64,000 bases of DNA, taken from positions 32,119 to 96,118 of the forward strand of contig JAPPAB010000007.1 in the NCBI GenBank assembly GCA_026705765.1, given 5' to 3'. Source of the stretch: Gemmatimonadota bacterium (GTDB lineage: Bacteria; Latescibacterota; UBA2968). Of the stretch, positions 15,581 through 24,523 are shown in pieces. The notes beneath the pieces were generated by a model. That model was not told the DNA's origin and searched no databases. It saw nothing but the letters and a program-made list of their open reading frames with translations. How positions within the stretch are numbered: position 1 is the stretch's first letter; every line of letters starts with the position of its first letter. A program made the translations under genes and the position numbers.

Positions 15581-17755
15581 ATGGCTCAGCTTCGCGGAAT
15601 TGTAGATCGCATTACATTTCAAAACGAAGAGAATGGATACACGGTTGCCCGTTTGCAGGTAGAGGGATCCACCGCCTACAACAACCGTCCGGCGACCATT
15701 GTGGGCGAAATGCTGTCTATCAACCCGGGTGAGACCGTGGTTTTGGAAGGCGAATGGACAACCCATAAGCAATATGGGGCACAATTCAAAATTGAATCCT
15801 ACCAGACCGTGCATCCATCTACAGTAGAGGGAATGCGGCGGTATTTGGGTTCGGGATTGATCAAAGGCATTGGGCCAGTCACGGCAAAGCGGATTGTGGA
15901 TCACTTTGGAAAAGAAGCGCTCGATGTCATCGAAAGAGATCCCAAACGACTGGTCGAAGTCGAGGGATTGGGAGCAAAACGCGCAAAGTGGATTATCAAA
16001 GCCTGGGAAGACCAGCGCGAGATCCACAATGTCATGCTATTCTTGCAATCGCACGAAGTGGGCACGGGATACGCCGTAAAAATATGGAAGAAGTACGGGC
16101 AGAAAGCCGTTGAATTGATTCGGGAAAATCCCTATCGCCTATCTGTAGATGTTTGGGGCATTGGCTTTTTGACGGCAGACCGCATCGCGCAAAAAATGGG
16201 CATACCCGCACATTCAGACCGGCGCATCCAGGCCGGTCTTTTGCATGTACTCAATGAAGCCGCAGACAAAGAAGGCCATGTTTTCTTGCCCGAAGAAGCG
16301 CTCATTGAATCGTGTGCCGAAGCACTCGATGTCCCTATTGATGCAATCGCACCGTGCGTGGCGCAATTGCTCTCCGAAGAATCAATTGTGGTAGATGACA
16401 AGCGGGTGTATTTGCCGCATTTGTACTATGCCGAACAGGGCGCGGCAACGCGGTGCTATCAATTATCCCAGGTACAACGCATTGAACTGGGCAATATCCC
16501 GGCGGAGATCAGAGCCATAGAACAGCGCGACGGGGTCACATTCGCGCCCCGTCAAAAATTAGCCTTAGAAAAGGCATTATCGCACAATTTGCTGGTATTG
16601 ACGGGGGGGCCGGGAACGGGTAAAACAACGACTATTAAAGGGCTGATCGCACTTTTAGAGGCGCGAAACAAAAAAATCGCACTGGCAGCGCCAACAGGAC
16701 GCGCGGCCAAGCGGATGTCTGAGGCGACCGGGCATGAGGCCAAAACCATCCACAGATTGCTAAAATTTAGCCCATCTGAAATGGTGTTTGAGAAAAATTT
16801 TGAGAATCCCCTGGAGATCGAAGCCCTGATTGTCGATGAAATATCCATGGTCGATACGGTTCTGATGAACAGTCTATTGCGCGCTGTACCAATCAGTGCT
16901 TCGGTGGTCCTGGTAGGCGATGTCGATCAGTTGCCATCGGTTGGCGCAGGAAATGTGTTGAAGGATGTCATTGCATCTGGCATTGTCGAAGTCGTGGAAC
17001 TCAACGAGATCTTTCGGCAGGCACAAACGAGCCGCATCATTACCAATGCCCACGCGATCAATCGCGGCGAAATGCCATACTTACAGAATGATCGCGATGC
17101 GGATTTCTTTTTTCTCGAAGTCTCGGAACCCAATCAGGTCGTAGAGACGGTTTGTGGATTGTGTACCTCGCGTTTGCCGCGCACATATCGTCTGGACGGT
17201 ATTGAAGATATTCAAGTACTCGTCCCGATGTATCGAGGGGAGACCGGCGCGAACAATCTCAACAGAGTCTTGCAAGACGAGTTGAATCCCAAAGGACAGG
17301 AGATGACGCGGGGCGGTATCCGCTTTCGGGTGGGCGACAAAGTAATGCAGGTGCGAAATAACTACGACCGCGATGTTTTTAACGGTGATATTGGGCGCGT
17401 CCAGGGAATAGAGGACGATATATTGCGCGTGCGGTTTCAGGACCGCGTCTTAGAATACGAGTTTTCGGAATTAGACGAATTGGTGCTGGCCTATGCCATG
17501 AGTGTCCACAAAAGCCAGGGTGCAGAATTTCGCGCCGTGGTAATGCCCTTGACCACGCAACACTATATGATGTTACAGCGCAACTTATTGTACACAGCCA
17601 TTACGCGGGCGCGAGAACTGGTCATACTCGTAGGCACAAAACAGGCTCTGGGAATGGCTGTTCGCAACAACCGGGTTGCAGAGCGACACACAACCCTATC
17701 TCAGCGCATCCGAACTGGAATTGTCGAAGAACCCGTTCAGGGAACTTTGCTGTGA
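15581..17755 (+). CDS. recD2: RecD2-type ATP-dependent DNA helicase
   Basis: 724 residues. RecD2 is a 5'-3' superfamily 1B helicase for DNA repair and replication-fork maintenance in bacteria, acting without RecBC. Order: N-terminal OB-like region (MAQLRGIVDRITF), tandem helix-hairpin-helix (about 85-140, IKGIGPVTAKRI and VEGLGAKRAKWI), Walker A TGGPGTGKTTT (about 341-352), Walker B IVDEISM (about 416), then the UvrD-like C-terminal motif MSVHKSQGAEF (about 640) and AITRARE. The ATG at 15581 fits the family N-terminus and has GAGG six bases upstream; an out-of-frame ATG at 15562 is ignored. Confidence 0.93.
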   Translation: MAQLRGIVDRITFQNEENGYTVARLQVEGSTAYNNRPATIVGEMLSINPGETVVLEGEWTTHKQYGAQFKIESYQTVHPSTVEGMRRYLGSGLIKGIGPVTAKRIVDHFGKEALDVIERDPKRLVEVEGLGAKRAKWIIKAWEDQREIHNVMLFLQSHEVGTGYAVKIWKKYGQKAVELIRENPYRLSVDVWGIGFLTADRIAQKMGIPAHSDRRIQAGLLHVLNEAADKEGHVFLPEEALIESCAEALDVPIDAIAPCVAQLLSEESIVVDDKRVYLPHLYYAEQGAATRCYQLSQVQRIELGNIPAEIRAIEQRDGVTFAPRQKLALEKALSHNLLVLTGGPGTGKTTTIKGLIALLEARNKKIALAAPTGRAAKRMSEATGHEAKTIHRLLKFSPSEMVFEKNFENPLEIEALIVDEISMVDTVLMNSLLRAVPISASVVLVGDVDQLPSVGAGNVLKDVIASGIVEVVELNEIFRQAQTSRIITNAHAINRGEMPYLQNDRDADFFFLEVSEPNQVVETVCGLCTSRLPRTYRLDGIEDIQVLVPMYRGETGANNLNRVLQDELNPKGQEMTRGGIRFRVGDKVMQVRNNYDRDVFNGDIGRVQGIEDDILRVRFQDRVLEYEFSELDELVLAYAMSVHKSQGAEFRAVVMPLTTQHYMMLQRNLLYTAITRARELVILVGTKQALGMAVRNNRVAERHTTLSQRIRTGIVEEPVQGTLL

Positions 17756-17782
17756 TAAGCAGGTTGTTTTTTATAGCTTATA

Positions 17783-17811
17783 TTGTCTAAATGTTTATCG
17801 TATATTATACT
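17783..17811 (+). promoter_or_regulatory. Sigma70-like promoter of porin gene
   Basis: TTGTCT (17783-17788), 17-base spacer, TATACT (17806-17811), about 43 bases before the ATG at 17854. The surrounding gap is AT-rich. Confidence 0.5.
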
Positions 17812-17853
17812 TAGGTGATCTCCGATTGAAAGATTTGTATCCAGGAGGCTAAT

Positions 17854-19053
17854 ATGCTGTCGAGATGGTTGGTTGGTATAGCGATAATTGTCGTTATAGC
17901 AAGTAGTGTTGAAGCCACAGATATCGAGTTTGGAGGGCAAGTTCGGCCTCGCACGGAATTTCGAAATCCCGTTGGCAATGGGCACGACGTATTCACATCC
18001 ATGCGCGCCCGGCTGAATATCACAGCGAATTTAGATCAAGATGTAAATGTGTTTATCCAATTGCAAGATGTGCGGCTGTGGGGCGAAGAAAGCAACACAT
18101 TCACCGATTATAATGCCGACAATTTCGACTTTCATCAAGCGTATATGGATATCAATGATATGGGCGACACAGCCCTATCCCTTCGTATTGGACGCCAAGC
18201 GATAGGATTGGGCGGGCAACGAATAATCGGCGCAGTTGAATGGGCACAACAAGGACGTGCCTTCGATGGCGTTATCGCGACCGCCAGACCCCAATGGGGC
18301 ACAGTTCAAGGCGTTGGCGTTCGCCTATCCGATACCACAGCCGAAGGTATAAACGGCAATGCCTATCTGGCCGCTTTGTATGCTACTGCATCGGGAACGA
18401 ACACATCAGCAGATTTTTACGGCATCTACCACCACGTATCTCCCAAAGGCTTCAACAGAAGTGATAATACGCGGCTATGGACACTCGGCGCACGCATTTA
18501 CGGCGAAAAATCGAACTGGACCTACCGCGCAGAAGGCTCTTTCCAAACAGGCGAACGGCGTGGGCCGAATGGCTCGGCATTTATGTTTGGTGGCAGACTG
18601 GGTACAACACTGGGCAAAGGTAGCCTGACCCTGTGGTATGATTATTTGTCTGGCGATGGCAATGAGAAAGACAGCAAATGGAAATCATTCGATACGCTCT
18701 TTGCAACCAATCACAAATACTACGGATTTGCCGATTTATTTCTCAACATTCCCGTCCACACTCAAAATCTCGGCCTTCAGGACTTTGCGATAAAAGTATC
18801 CGTACCACTGGATGGGGAAGAGCAGTTGCGTTTGGCAGCGGACGGACATGTGTTCTTCCTCGCCCAAAAAGGCAATATGGAATCGGGTCATCTGGCAGAT
18901 GAACTCGATTTAACACTTTCATATCAATACAGCGAAAATGTAACCTTTGTCACCGGTTATACAATTGCCCTGGCGCGAGATGCCATCAAGGCATTGGGTC
19001 GATTGAACGAGGACATGCACTGGGCTTATGTGATGAGCAATGTTTCATTTTAA
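17854..19053 (+). CDS. Alginate-export-type outer-membrane beta-barrel protein
   Basis: 399 residues. A signal peptide (about 1-22, ending SSVEA) is followed by alternating beta-strand sequence typical of an outer-membrane barrel, starting IEFGGQVRPRTEFRN and including LRIGRQAIGLGGQRIIG, the pattern of the alginate_exp porin family. It ends in Phe (VMSNVSF), the usual BamA-recognition C-terminal aromatic residue. It probably forms a channel for an anionic or organic solute. Its start is well supported: AGGAGG five bases before ATG. It has its own promoter and terminator, so it is monocistronic. Confidence 0.8.
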   Translation: MLSRWLVGIAIIVVIASSVEATDIEFGGQVRPRTEFRNPVGNGHDVFTSMRARLNITANLDQDVNVFIQLQDVRLWGEESNTFTDYNADNFDFHQAYMDINDMGDTALSLRIGRQAIGLGGQRIIGAVEWAQQGRAFDGVIATARPQWGTVQGVGVRLSDTTAEGINGNAYLAALYATASGTNTSADFYGIYHHVSPKGFNRSDNTRLWTLGARIYGEKSNWTYRAEGSFQTGERRGPNGSAFMFGGRLGTTLGKGSLTLWYDYLSGDGNEKDSKWKSFDTLFATNHKYYGFADLFLNIPVHTQNLGLQDFAIKVSVPLDGEEQLRLAADGHVFFLAQKGNMESGHLADELDLTLSYQYSENVTFVTGYTIALARDAIKALGRLNEDMHWAYVMSNVSF

Positions 19054-19082
19054 GCAAATATTGTTTCCCGTATTTGCGATCA

Positions 19083-19119
19083 GGCGAGGAGATTTTTCTT
19101 CTCGCCTTTTATTTTTTTT
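19083..19119 (+). terminator. Rho-independent terminator after porin gene
   Basis: GGCGAGGAG (19083-19091), six-base loop, CTTCTCGCC (19098-19106), one G-U pair, followed by TTTTATTTTTTTT (19107-19119). The T-run overlaps the last codons of the convergent tsaC gene, where it encodes the C-terminal Lys pair on the other strand. Confidence 0.85.
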
Positions 19120-19732
19120 CAAGGTGAATATGCGCCCTGAGTTTTTGGGCAGGAATAGCACCTTCGCGCAGGAGAATTGCATGGTCGGTAGAAACATCGA
19201 CAAGCGTAGAAGGAAGCGTACTGTCGGAAGGTCCACCGTCGAGAATGAGATCGAGATGATCGCCCAGTGCGTTCTCCACCTCATAAGCCGAACGCGCCGG
19301 AGGCTCTGTAGAACGATTGGCACTCGTACTCGTAAGGGGACCGCCGAGTTCAGTGAGCAACTGGGTAGCAATGGGCGAACTCGAATGGCGGAGAGCCACT
19401 GTATCGCGTCCGCCGAGCAAGGCGGGAGAAAGATCGGGATTGGCGCGAAAAACAAGGGTAAGCGGTCCTGGCCAAAATGCCTCGATAAGTATTTGAGCTA
19501 TCGGAGATACAGCGCGAACAAGCCTTGAAAGATCATCTACACCGCGAATCAAGAGAATAAACCCCTTGTCCTCCGCGCGCCCTTTGGCAATGAAAATTTT
19601 CTGAATAGCCTCATCGTTGTGGGGATCAGCCCCCAGGCCATACACGGTCTCGGTCGGATAGGCAATCAGGCCGCCGTTTTTAATAATATCGGCAGCCTGA
19701 TTGATATTTTGAGGTGTTGGCAGTGCGATCAT
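19109..19732 (-). CDS. tsaC: L-threonylcarbamoyladenylate synthase (Sua5/YrdC/TsaC)
   Basis: 207 residues. Makes threonylcarbamoyl-AMP from Thr, bicarbonate and ATP for the universal tRNA t6A37 modification. Family motifs: YPTETVYGLGAD near residue 25, KGRAEDKGFILL with the KxR pair (about 50-60), WPGPLTLVF, and SANRS near 139 for nucleotide binding. Single YrdC domain without the Sua5 C-terminal domain. It is the last gene of the long minus-strand run, only six bases after the NHL/FG-GAP giant. Cytoplasmic, expected to be essential. Confidence 0.93.
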   Translation of the reverse strand: MIALPTPQNINQAADIIKNGGLIAYPTETVYGLGADPHNDEAIQKIFIAKGRAEDKGFILLIRGVDDLSRLVRAVSPIAQILIEAFWPGPLTLVFRANPDLSPALLGGRDTVALRHSSSPIATQLLTELGGPLTSTSANRSTEPPARSAYEVENALGDHLDLILDGGPSDSTLPSTLVDVSTDHAILLREGAIPAQKLRAHIHLEKK

Positions 19733-19738
19733 GGCATC

Positions 19739-22700
19739 TCACTTCACACTTCTCACTTCATAAACCCTGGCAAAGTGCAGAAAATCGCCGAAACCAACCC
19801 GACCATCGGCATTGAGATCAAAGCGCGTATCGACAGAGTCAAAAGCATTGACAAAGATCTGAAAATCATTGAAATCAACCCGACCATCGGCATTGAAATC
19901 GAAGGATTTTTCCCGCGGAACAGCAGGCAATGAGAGGGCCAAATCAAATAGAACGGACAGCTCTCGTATTCTGTGATTTGCCGCATCCGCAATTAACAGG
20001 GTGCCCGTTGGACTAAGAGCCAAGCCATGCGGGGCATTGAGACTTATGGCGAGGGCACCACCTTCTTCGAAATCGTGTTGCCCCACTTCCGTGCCCGCGA
20101 CAGTCTGGATCAGACCGCTGTTCAAATCAAGCAAGCGAATGCGGTGATTATTTGTATCTGCAATAAAAAGATATCCCCGCGCATCAACGGCAATGCCCTT
20201 CGGAGAATTGAGTTGCGCCTGCGTACCTGCACCGCCATCGCCAGCAAACCCACTCTGTCCCATTCCCGCAACCGTCGCAATAACACCGCGAGAATCGACT
20301 TTGCGAATGCGGTGATTATCCGTATCCGCGATATAAACATTACCCCTCTGATCAATAGCAATAGCACTGGGGCGATTTAGGCGCGCCTGTGTGCCCAAGC
20401 CACCATCGCCAAAAAATGCACCTTGATCTGGATCGCCACTGCCCGCAACCGTCGTGATAATGCCATTGGCATCGACTTTGCGAATGCGATGATTATCCGT
20501 ATCCGCGATATAGATATTGCCACGCTGATCAACTGCAAGCCCTGTGGGACTTCTCAAATTGGCGTCCAAAGCACGCCCCCCATCGCCACCAAACTGACCA
20601 ATTCCAATTCCGGCAAAGGCGAACAATATCTCATCTTCCATCGTGCTCACAACGTGATTGCCCATCTGGCTGATCAGCAAATCGCCGTGAAGAACCATAC
20701 CTCGAGGCGCAGCGAGATCTTCCGCTACTCCTGTCCCCGCAATGGTCTGGATAATACCTGTTTCCACACTCACGAAGCGAACGCGGTGATTCTCTGTATC
20801 CGCAATATAAATATTGCCCGACGGATCGACCAATACGCCTTGTGGTCGCTGAAGAAGTGCCTCAATAGCTGCGCCGCCATCGCCTTGAAACCCACCGCCC
20901 TCATCGCCCGAACCGGCGATAGTGCGAATGGTCAGGGCATCTTCTCCAAAAGGTTTGAGGAGTTCTATCTCAACGCGCCCGGATTCCAGACCCGCACTTT
21001 CGGCAACGATGACAACGCGCCCATGATCTCGCCCTGCTCGAAAACGCGCATACGCCACGCCATCTCGCACCGCAACGGAATCTCCGCCCGCTGCTTCTGA
21101 CCTCTGAGAAGAAATGATGAGACCACTACCGCTCTCAATGCGGAATTTAACCGCCTGATCACTGGTGGGCAAAGGTCTGTTGTCTATCGTGACGATCTGT
21201 GCGGTGAGTTCAATTTCGGAGATGCCATTGGCCAGCAAATTGTCTGCGCCTGCAAACAAAAAAACGCGAGCAGGGGGTAGAGATGGTTGTTCGGTAATAT
21301 CTATAACGCGATTGACCGATAAATCGTCTCTATCACTGCGAAATTGCTGCACAATACCACTGGGCCAACGCAGGGAGAGCACTTCGATTTTTTCGGCTTT
21401 GCCCACGCCAAATGTGGGCAAGAGCACATCCTGCGATAAAAAGGAAGCACCTCCTGTAATTTCTCGAACGGCCTGGCGATTATTGCCACCCCCATCTTTG
21501 AACTCAATTTTGAGGCGCGTGCCAATCGCATCGGTGCTGCTATCTGTGCCGCGAAGCCGAATTGCTATCCAGTTGCCATCAGCCTCGCGATTGCGAAAAA
21601 GAGCATCGGGGCCATCCTGCACTGCAACATACAAATCGAGTTTCCCATCGTTGTCGTAATCGGCAAGGGCAACACCGCGGCTATCGGCATTCAGGGCAAC
21701 GCCCAAAGAATCGGACATCTCTACAAAAAGACCATTCTCATTTTTGTAGTACAAATTGGGCTGACCGCTATTTGTCACATAGAGATCGAGAAAACCATCG
21801 CTGTCAAAATCGCCCCATACAGCACCTCTGCCTCGTCCATCGTGATTGAGCATCATCTCAGGTGCGCGATCTCTGAACACGCCATTGCCTTCATTGGTAT
21901 AAAATCTATTATCCGCACCAAAATAAGGGATAAACAGATCGAGGTCTCCATCGTTGTCAAAATCGCCCCACGTCGCGCCAAAACTCGGCCCGGTATCAAC
22001 CGGGCTAAAAACATTTTCTACGGATGTGAATTGCTCGCCATCATTTCGAAAAAGGCGGTTGGGTCCGCTATTCGCCAAAAACAAATCCGGGTCCCCATCA
22101 TTGTCGAAATCGCCCCAGGTAGGTTGAATCCCACTCTCTATATCGCCTATGCCCAGACTATCGGCACGCTCGGAAAAACCATTGCCATTATTCTGGTAAA
22201 AGCGGTTCGCGCCAAAATTAGCGACATAGAGGTCGAGATCCCCATCGCGGTCATAATCTGCCCAGGCCGCGCCATACCCGTCCCCGGAATCGTCAACCCC
22301 AAAAATGGTGGCAATATCTGTGAATCTCACACCGTCATTGCGATATAAGCGATTGGGTTCGCCAAATTTGGTGACGTAAAGATCGAGATCTCCATCGCCA
22401 TCCACATCCCCCCATATCCCAGCACTGCCATCGCCGGAATCGTCGATACCCAGTGCTGGCGCGATATCTGTGAACCCCGTACCGTCGTTGAGATATAAGC
22501 GATTGGGTTCTCTGCTGCGTACGAGATAGAAATCGGGATCATTATCGTTGTCAAAATCTGTCCAGGCCGCACCAAATCCCGCACCTGTATCCCCCAAACC
22601 TATGTTGGTTGACACATCGACAAATCCGCCTGGCTGGGCACTTTGCCCAATGCCCTGTAATTGAAGTCTAACAGCAGGAGTTCCTGGCGCATTGCTAAAA

Positions 22701-24436
22701 ATGGTCAGCACGGTTTGTTGGAGATCCTCGGACTGCGGGCGAAAAATAATGGGAAGTCGCTGGCTTTGTCCAGACTCAATGCGGAGGACATCTGTTTGTT
22801 CGACAACAAATTGCGAGTCGGTCGTAGTAGCATTGGGAACCACCAGCACGCCAGCACCGAGGTTGGAAATGCGTACCGACAAGGTTTGAGATTGCCCAAT
22901 AGAGGTGCGATCAAAAATTAAAACATCGGATGGAAAAAGTCCGATATTGGCGGCATCTCCCCATCCCCGCACATTGACCGTGGCAGAAGGTGTGCGCGAG
23001 TCATTGGTGGTAATAGTGATAACACCTCTTGCCACACCTGTTTGTACAGGATCAAATACAATCTCAAGTTCAGCGATTTGCCCGATGCCGACTTCGAAGG
23101 GCAATTCCGACAAAACGCGAAACCCGGGGTTATCGGAAATAGCTGTTTCAATGCGAACGGACAAATTGCCTCGATTTTCAACGCGCAAATGGCGCACAGC
23201 CGGATCACCAACGCTAACTCTACCAAAGATGATATCCGTGGAAATAGCGTTGAAAAGAGGCATTCGGAACCCAGGATCGCGCAGTTTCCGGATGCGATTG
23301 TTGAAAGTATCGATAAAGATGAGGTCCCCATCGCCATCAATCAGCAAATGTGTGGGCTGCCCCAGATCAGACAGAAGACCAAGTGTACCTTCAGGACCTG
23401 CACCCGCAACACCCGTTCCCGCGATAGTCAACACATTGCCCGTTTCCGTTTCAACCACGCGAATGCGATTATTGCCCGTATCGCCGATATAGATATTGCC
23501 AGTTCCATCAATAGCAACGCCCGAAGGAGAAAAAAATAAAGCACCTGTCGCCGGTCCACCATCGCCCTTGTAGAGGTCCTCTGACAGATTTTCCGCAGAG
23601 GTCGCTCCCCGCCCGGCTACAGTATTGATCACGACAACAACTGTCGTATCTCGCGTTGCCCTGCTAATGCGGCGAATGCGTCCATTATTAAAATCCGCAA
23701 TCAAGAGATCGCCATTACCCGTCACAGCCAATTGTCCAGGGGTTAAACCCGCCCGAGTTGCCAACCCGTCATCCTGAATATTCGACGCCTGAGCACTGCC
23801 ATTGCCCGCAATTGTGCCTATGGTATTATTCGCCAGATTGAATTGCCGCACGCGGTTGTTGCCCTGTCCATTCTCATCGAGGGCATCAGAGATTAGAAGA
23901 GCTATATCGCCCAACATCGTCAGTGCGACAATTTCGTGGAACGTGGCTTGCAGCGCGGGTACCAGATCATTGAAACCACCTTCGCCAGTACCCGCGACCG
24001 TAGTGATAATACCAAAAGCATCAATACGCCGAATGCGTCGATTGTGAACATCACTTTCACTCGCACCACCGCTACTGATATAAATATTACCCGCGCTATC
24101 GACCGCAATAGCCCTGGGAGTATTGAGCAATGCCATTGTCGCCGCCCCCCCATCACCCGAGAACCCCGGTTCCCCAGTACCCGCTACTGTAGTGATGATA
24201 CCCGTTAGAGCATCCACTCGTCGAATGCGGTGATTATCCGTATCCGCGATATAGAGATGACCTCGTGTATCGAGTGCAATCCCAAGCGGACGATTGAGCG
24301 CAACATCCGTTGCCAGCACATTATCGCGATCTTCCAGGCCACCACCGGCAATGGTGATAATCTCGCCTCGTGCCTGAGCGAAAACACCTGCTTCCGAGAT
24401 CAGAAGACTAAAAAAAAATATATAAATATATCGCAT
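19739..24436 (-). CDS. Giant secreted NHL / FG-GAP multi-propeller protein with dockerin-like C-terminus
   Basis: 1565 residues from ATG 24436, chosen because it begins directly with a signal peptide (MRYIYIFFFSLLISEAGVFA). Order: about six NHL units (22-390), two immunoglobulin-like ASH/choice-of-anchor-D domains (400-595), seven FG-GAP units with calcium loops such as DFDNDGDPD (605-950), a UnbV/ASPIC domain (955-1030), a Big_1-like Ig domain (1050-1160), about six more NHL units (1165-1480) and two EF-hand loops, DFNADGRVD and DLNADGRVG, of dockerin or calcium-anchor type (1510-1560). Likely extracellular and ligand-binding; no catalytic motif seen. No strong ribosome site. Confidence 0.85.
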   Translation of the reverse strand: MRYIYIFFFSLLISEAGVFAQARGEIITIAGGGLEDRDNVLATDVALNRPLGIALDTRGHLYIADTDNHRIRRVDALTGIITTVAGTGEPGFSGDGGAATMALLNTPRAIAVDSAGNIYISSGGASESDVHNRRIRRIDAFGIITTVAGTGEGGFNDLVPALQATFHEIVALTMLGDIALLISDALDENGQGNNRVRQFNLANNTIGTIAGNGSAQASNIQDDGLATRAGLTPGQLAVTGNGDLLIADFNNGRIRRISRATRDTTVVVVINTVAGRGATSAENLSEDLYKGDGGPATGALFFSPSGVAIDGTGNIYIGDTGNNRIRVVETETGNVLTIAGTGVAGAGPEGTLGLLSDLGQPTHLLIDGDGDLIFIDTFNNRIRKLRDPGFRMPLFNAISTDIIFGRVSVGDPAVRHLRVENRGNLSVRIETAISDNPGFRVLSELPFEVGIGQIAELEIVFDPVQTGVARGVITITTNDSRTPSATVNVRGWGDAANIGLFPSDVLIFDRTSIGQSQTLSVRISNLGAGVLVVPNATTTDSQFVVEQTDVLRIESGQSQRLPIIFRPQSEDLQQTVLTIFSNAPGTPAVRLQLQGIGQSAQPGGFVDVSTNIGLGDTGAGFGAAWTDFDNDNDPDFYLVRSREPNRLYLNDGTGFTDIAPALGIDDSGDGSAGIWGDVDGDGDLDLYVTKFGEPNRLYRNDGVRFTDIATIFGVDDSGDGYGAAWADYDRDGDLDLYVANFGANRFYQNNGNGFSERADSLGIGDIESGIQPTWGDFDNDGDPDLFLANSGPNRLFRNDGEQFTSVENVFSPVDTGPSFGATWGDFDNDGDLDLFIPYFGADNRFYTNEGNGVFRDRAPEMMLNHDGRGRGAVWGDFDSDGFLDLYVTNSGQPNLYYKNENGLFVEMSDSLGVALNADSRGVALADYDNDGKLDLYVAVQDGPDALFRNREADGNWIAIRLRGTDSSTDAIGTRLKIEFKDGGGNNRQAVREITGGASFLSQDVLLPTFGVGKAEKIEVLSLRWPSGIVQQFRSDRDDLSVNRVIDITEQPSLPPARVFLFAGADNLLANGISEIELTAQIVTIDNRPLPTSDQAVKFRIESGSGLIISSQRSEAAGGDSVAVRDGVAYARFRAGRDHGRVVIVAESAGLESGRVEIELLKPFGEDALTIRTIAGSGDEGGGFQGDGGAAIEALLQRPQGVLVDPSGNIYIADTENHRVRFVSVETGIIQTIAGTGVAEDLAAPRGMVLHGDLLISQMGNHVVSTMEDEILFAFAGIGIGQFGGDGGRALDANLRSPTGLAVDQRGNIYIADTDNHRIRKVDANGIITTVAGSGDPDQGAFFGDGGLGTQARLNRPSAIAIDQRGNVYIADTDNHRIRKVDSRGVIATVAGMGQSGFAGDGGAGTQAQLNSPKGIAVDARGYLFIADTNNHRIRLLDLNSGLIQTVAGTEVGQHDFEEGGALAISLNAPHGLALSPTGTLLIADAANHRIRELSVLFDLALSLPAVPREKSFDFNADGRVDFNDFQIFVNAFDSVDTRFDLNADGRVGFGDFLHFARVYEVRSVK
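19990..20940 (-). repeat. C-terminal NHL-coding repeat array
   Basis: About six tandem units of roughly 150-175 bases, each encoding a segment like GNIYIADTDNHRIRKVD followed by a GDGG loop. The best-kept copies, near 20300-20345 and 20475-20520, are almost identical at DNA level, pointing to recent duplication or gene conversion. Confidence 0.75.
21580..22630 (-). repeat. FG-GAP/VCBS-coding repeat array
   Basis: Seven tandem units of about 145 bases encode W-D-x-D-x-D-G-x-x-D-L calcium loops followed by N-R-L-Y-x-N-D-G. Seven such blades are the number needed for one integrin-alpha-like beta-propeller. Confidence 0.8.
23260..24370 (-). repeat. N-terminal NHL-coding repeat array
   Basis: About six units, more diverged than the C-terminal array; the clearest reads RGHLYIADTDNHRIRRVD near 24230. 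Spacing is irregular because some units carry loop insertions. Confidence 0.7.
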
Positions 24437-24523
24437 GGTAGAATGTACGGAACGGGATACAACTGCCTGCCTATGCTTTAGTTGCCTCACCCTTCACCCC
24501 TTTTTCATCCGCGTTCATCTGCG

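Noticed and set aside
20027..22348. Several long plus-strand open frames opposite the NHL/FG-GAP gene.
   Set aside because: They mirror the repeat periodicity of the minus-strand gene and have no ribosome sites or family features.
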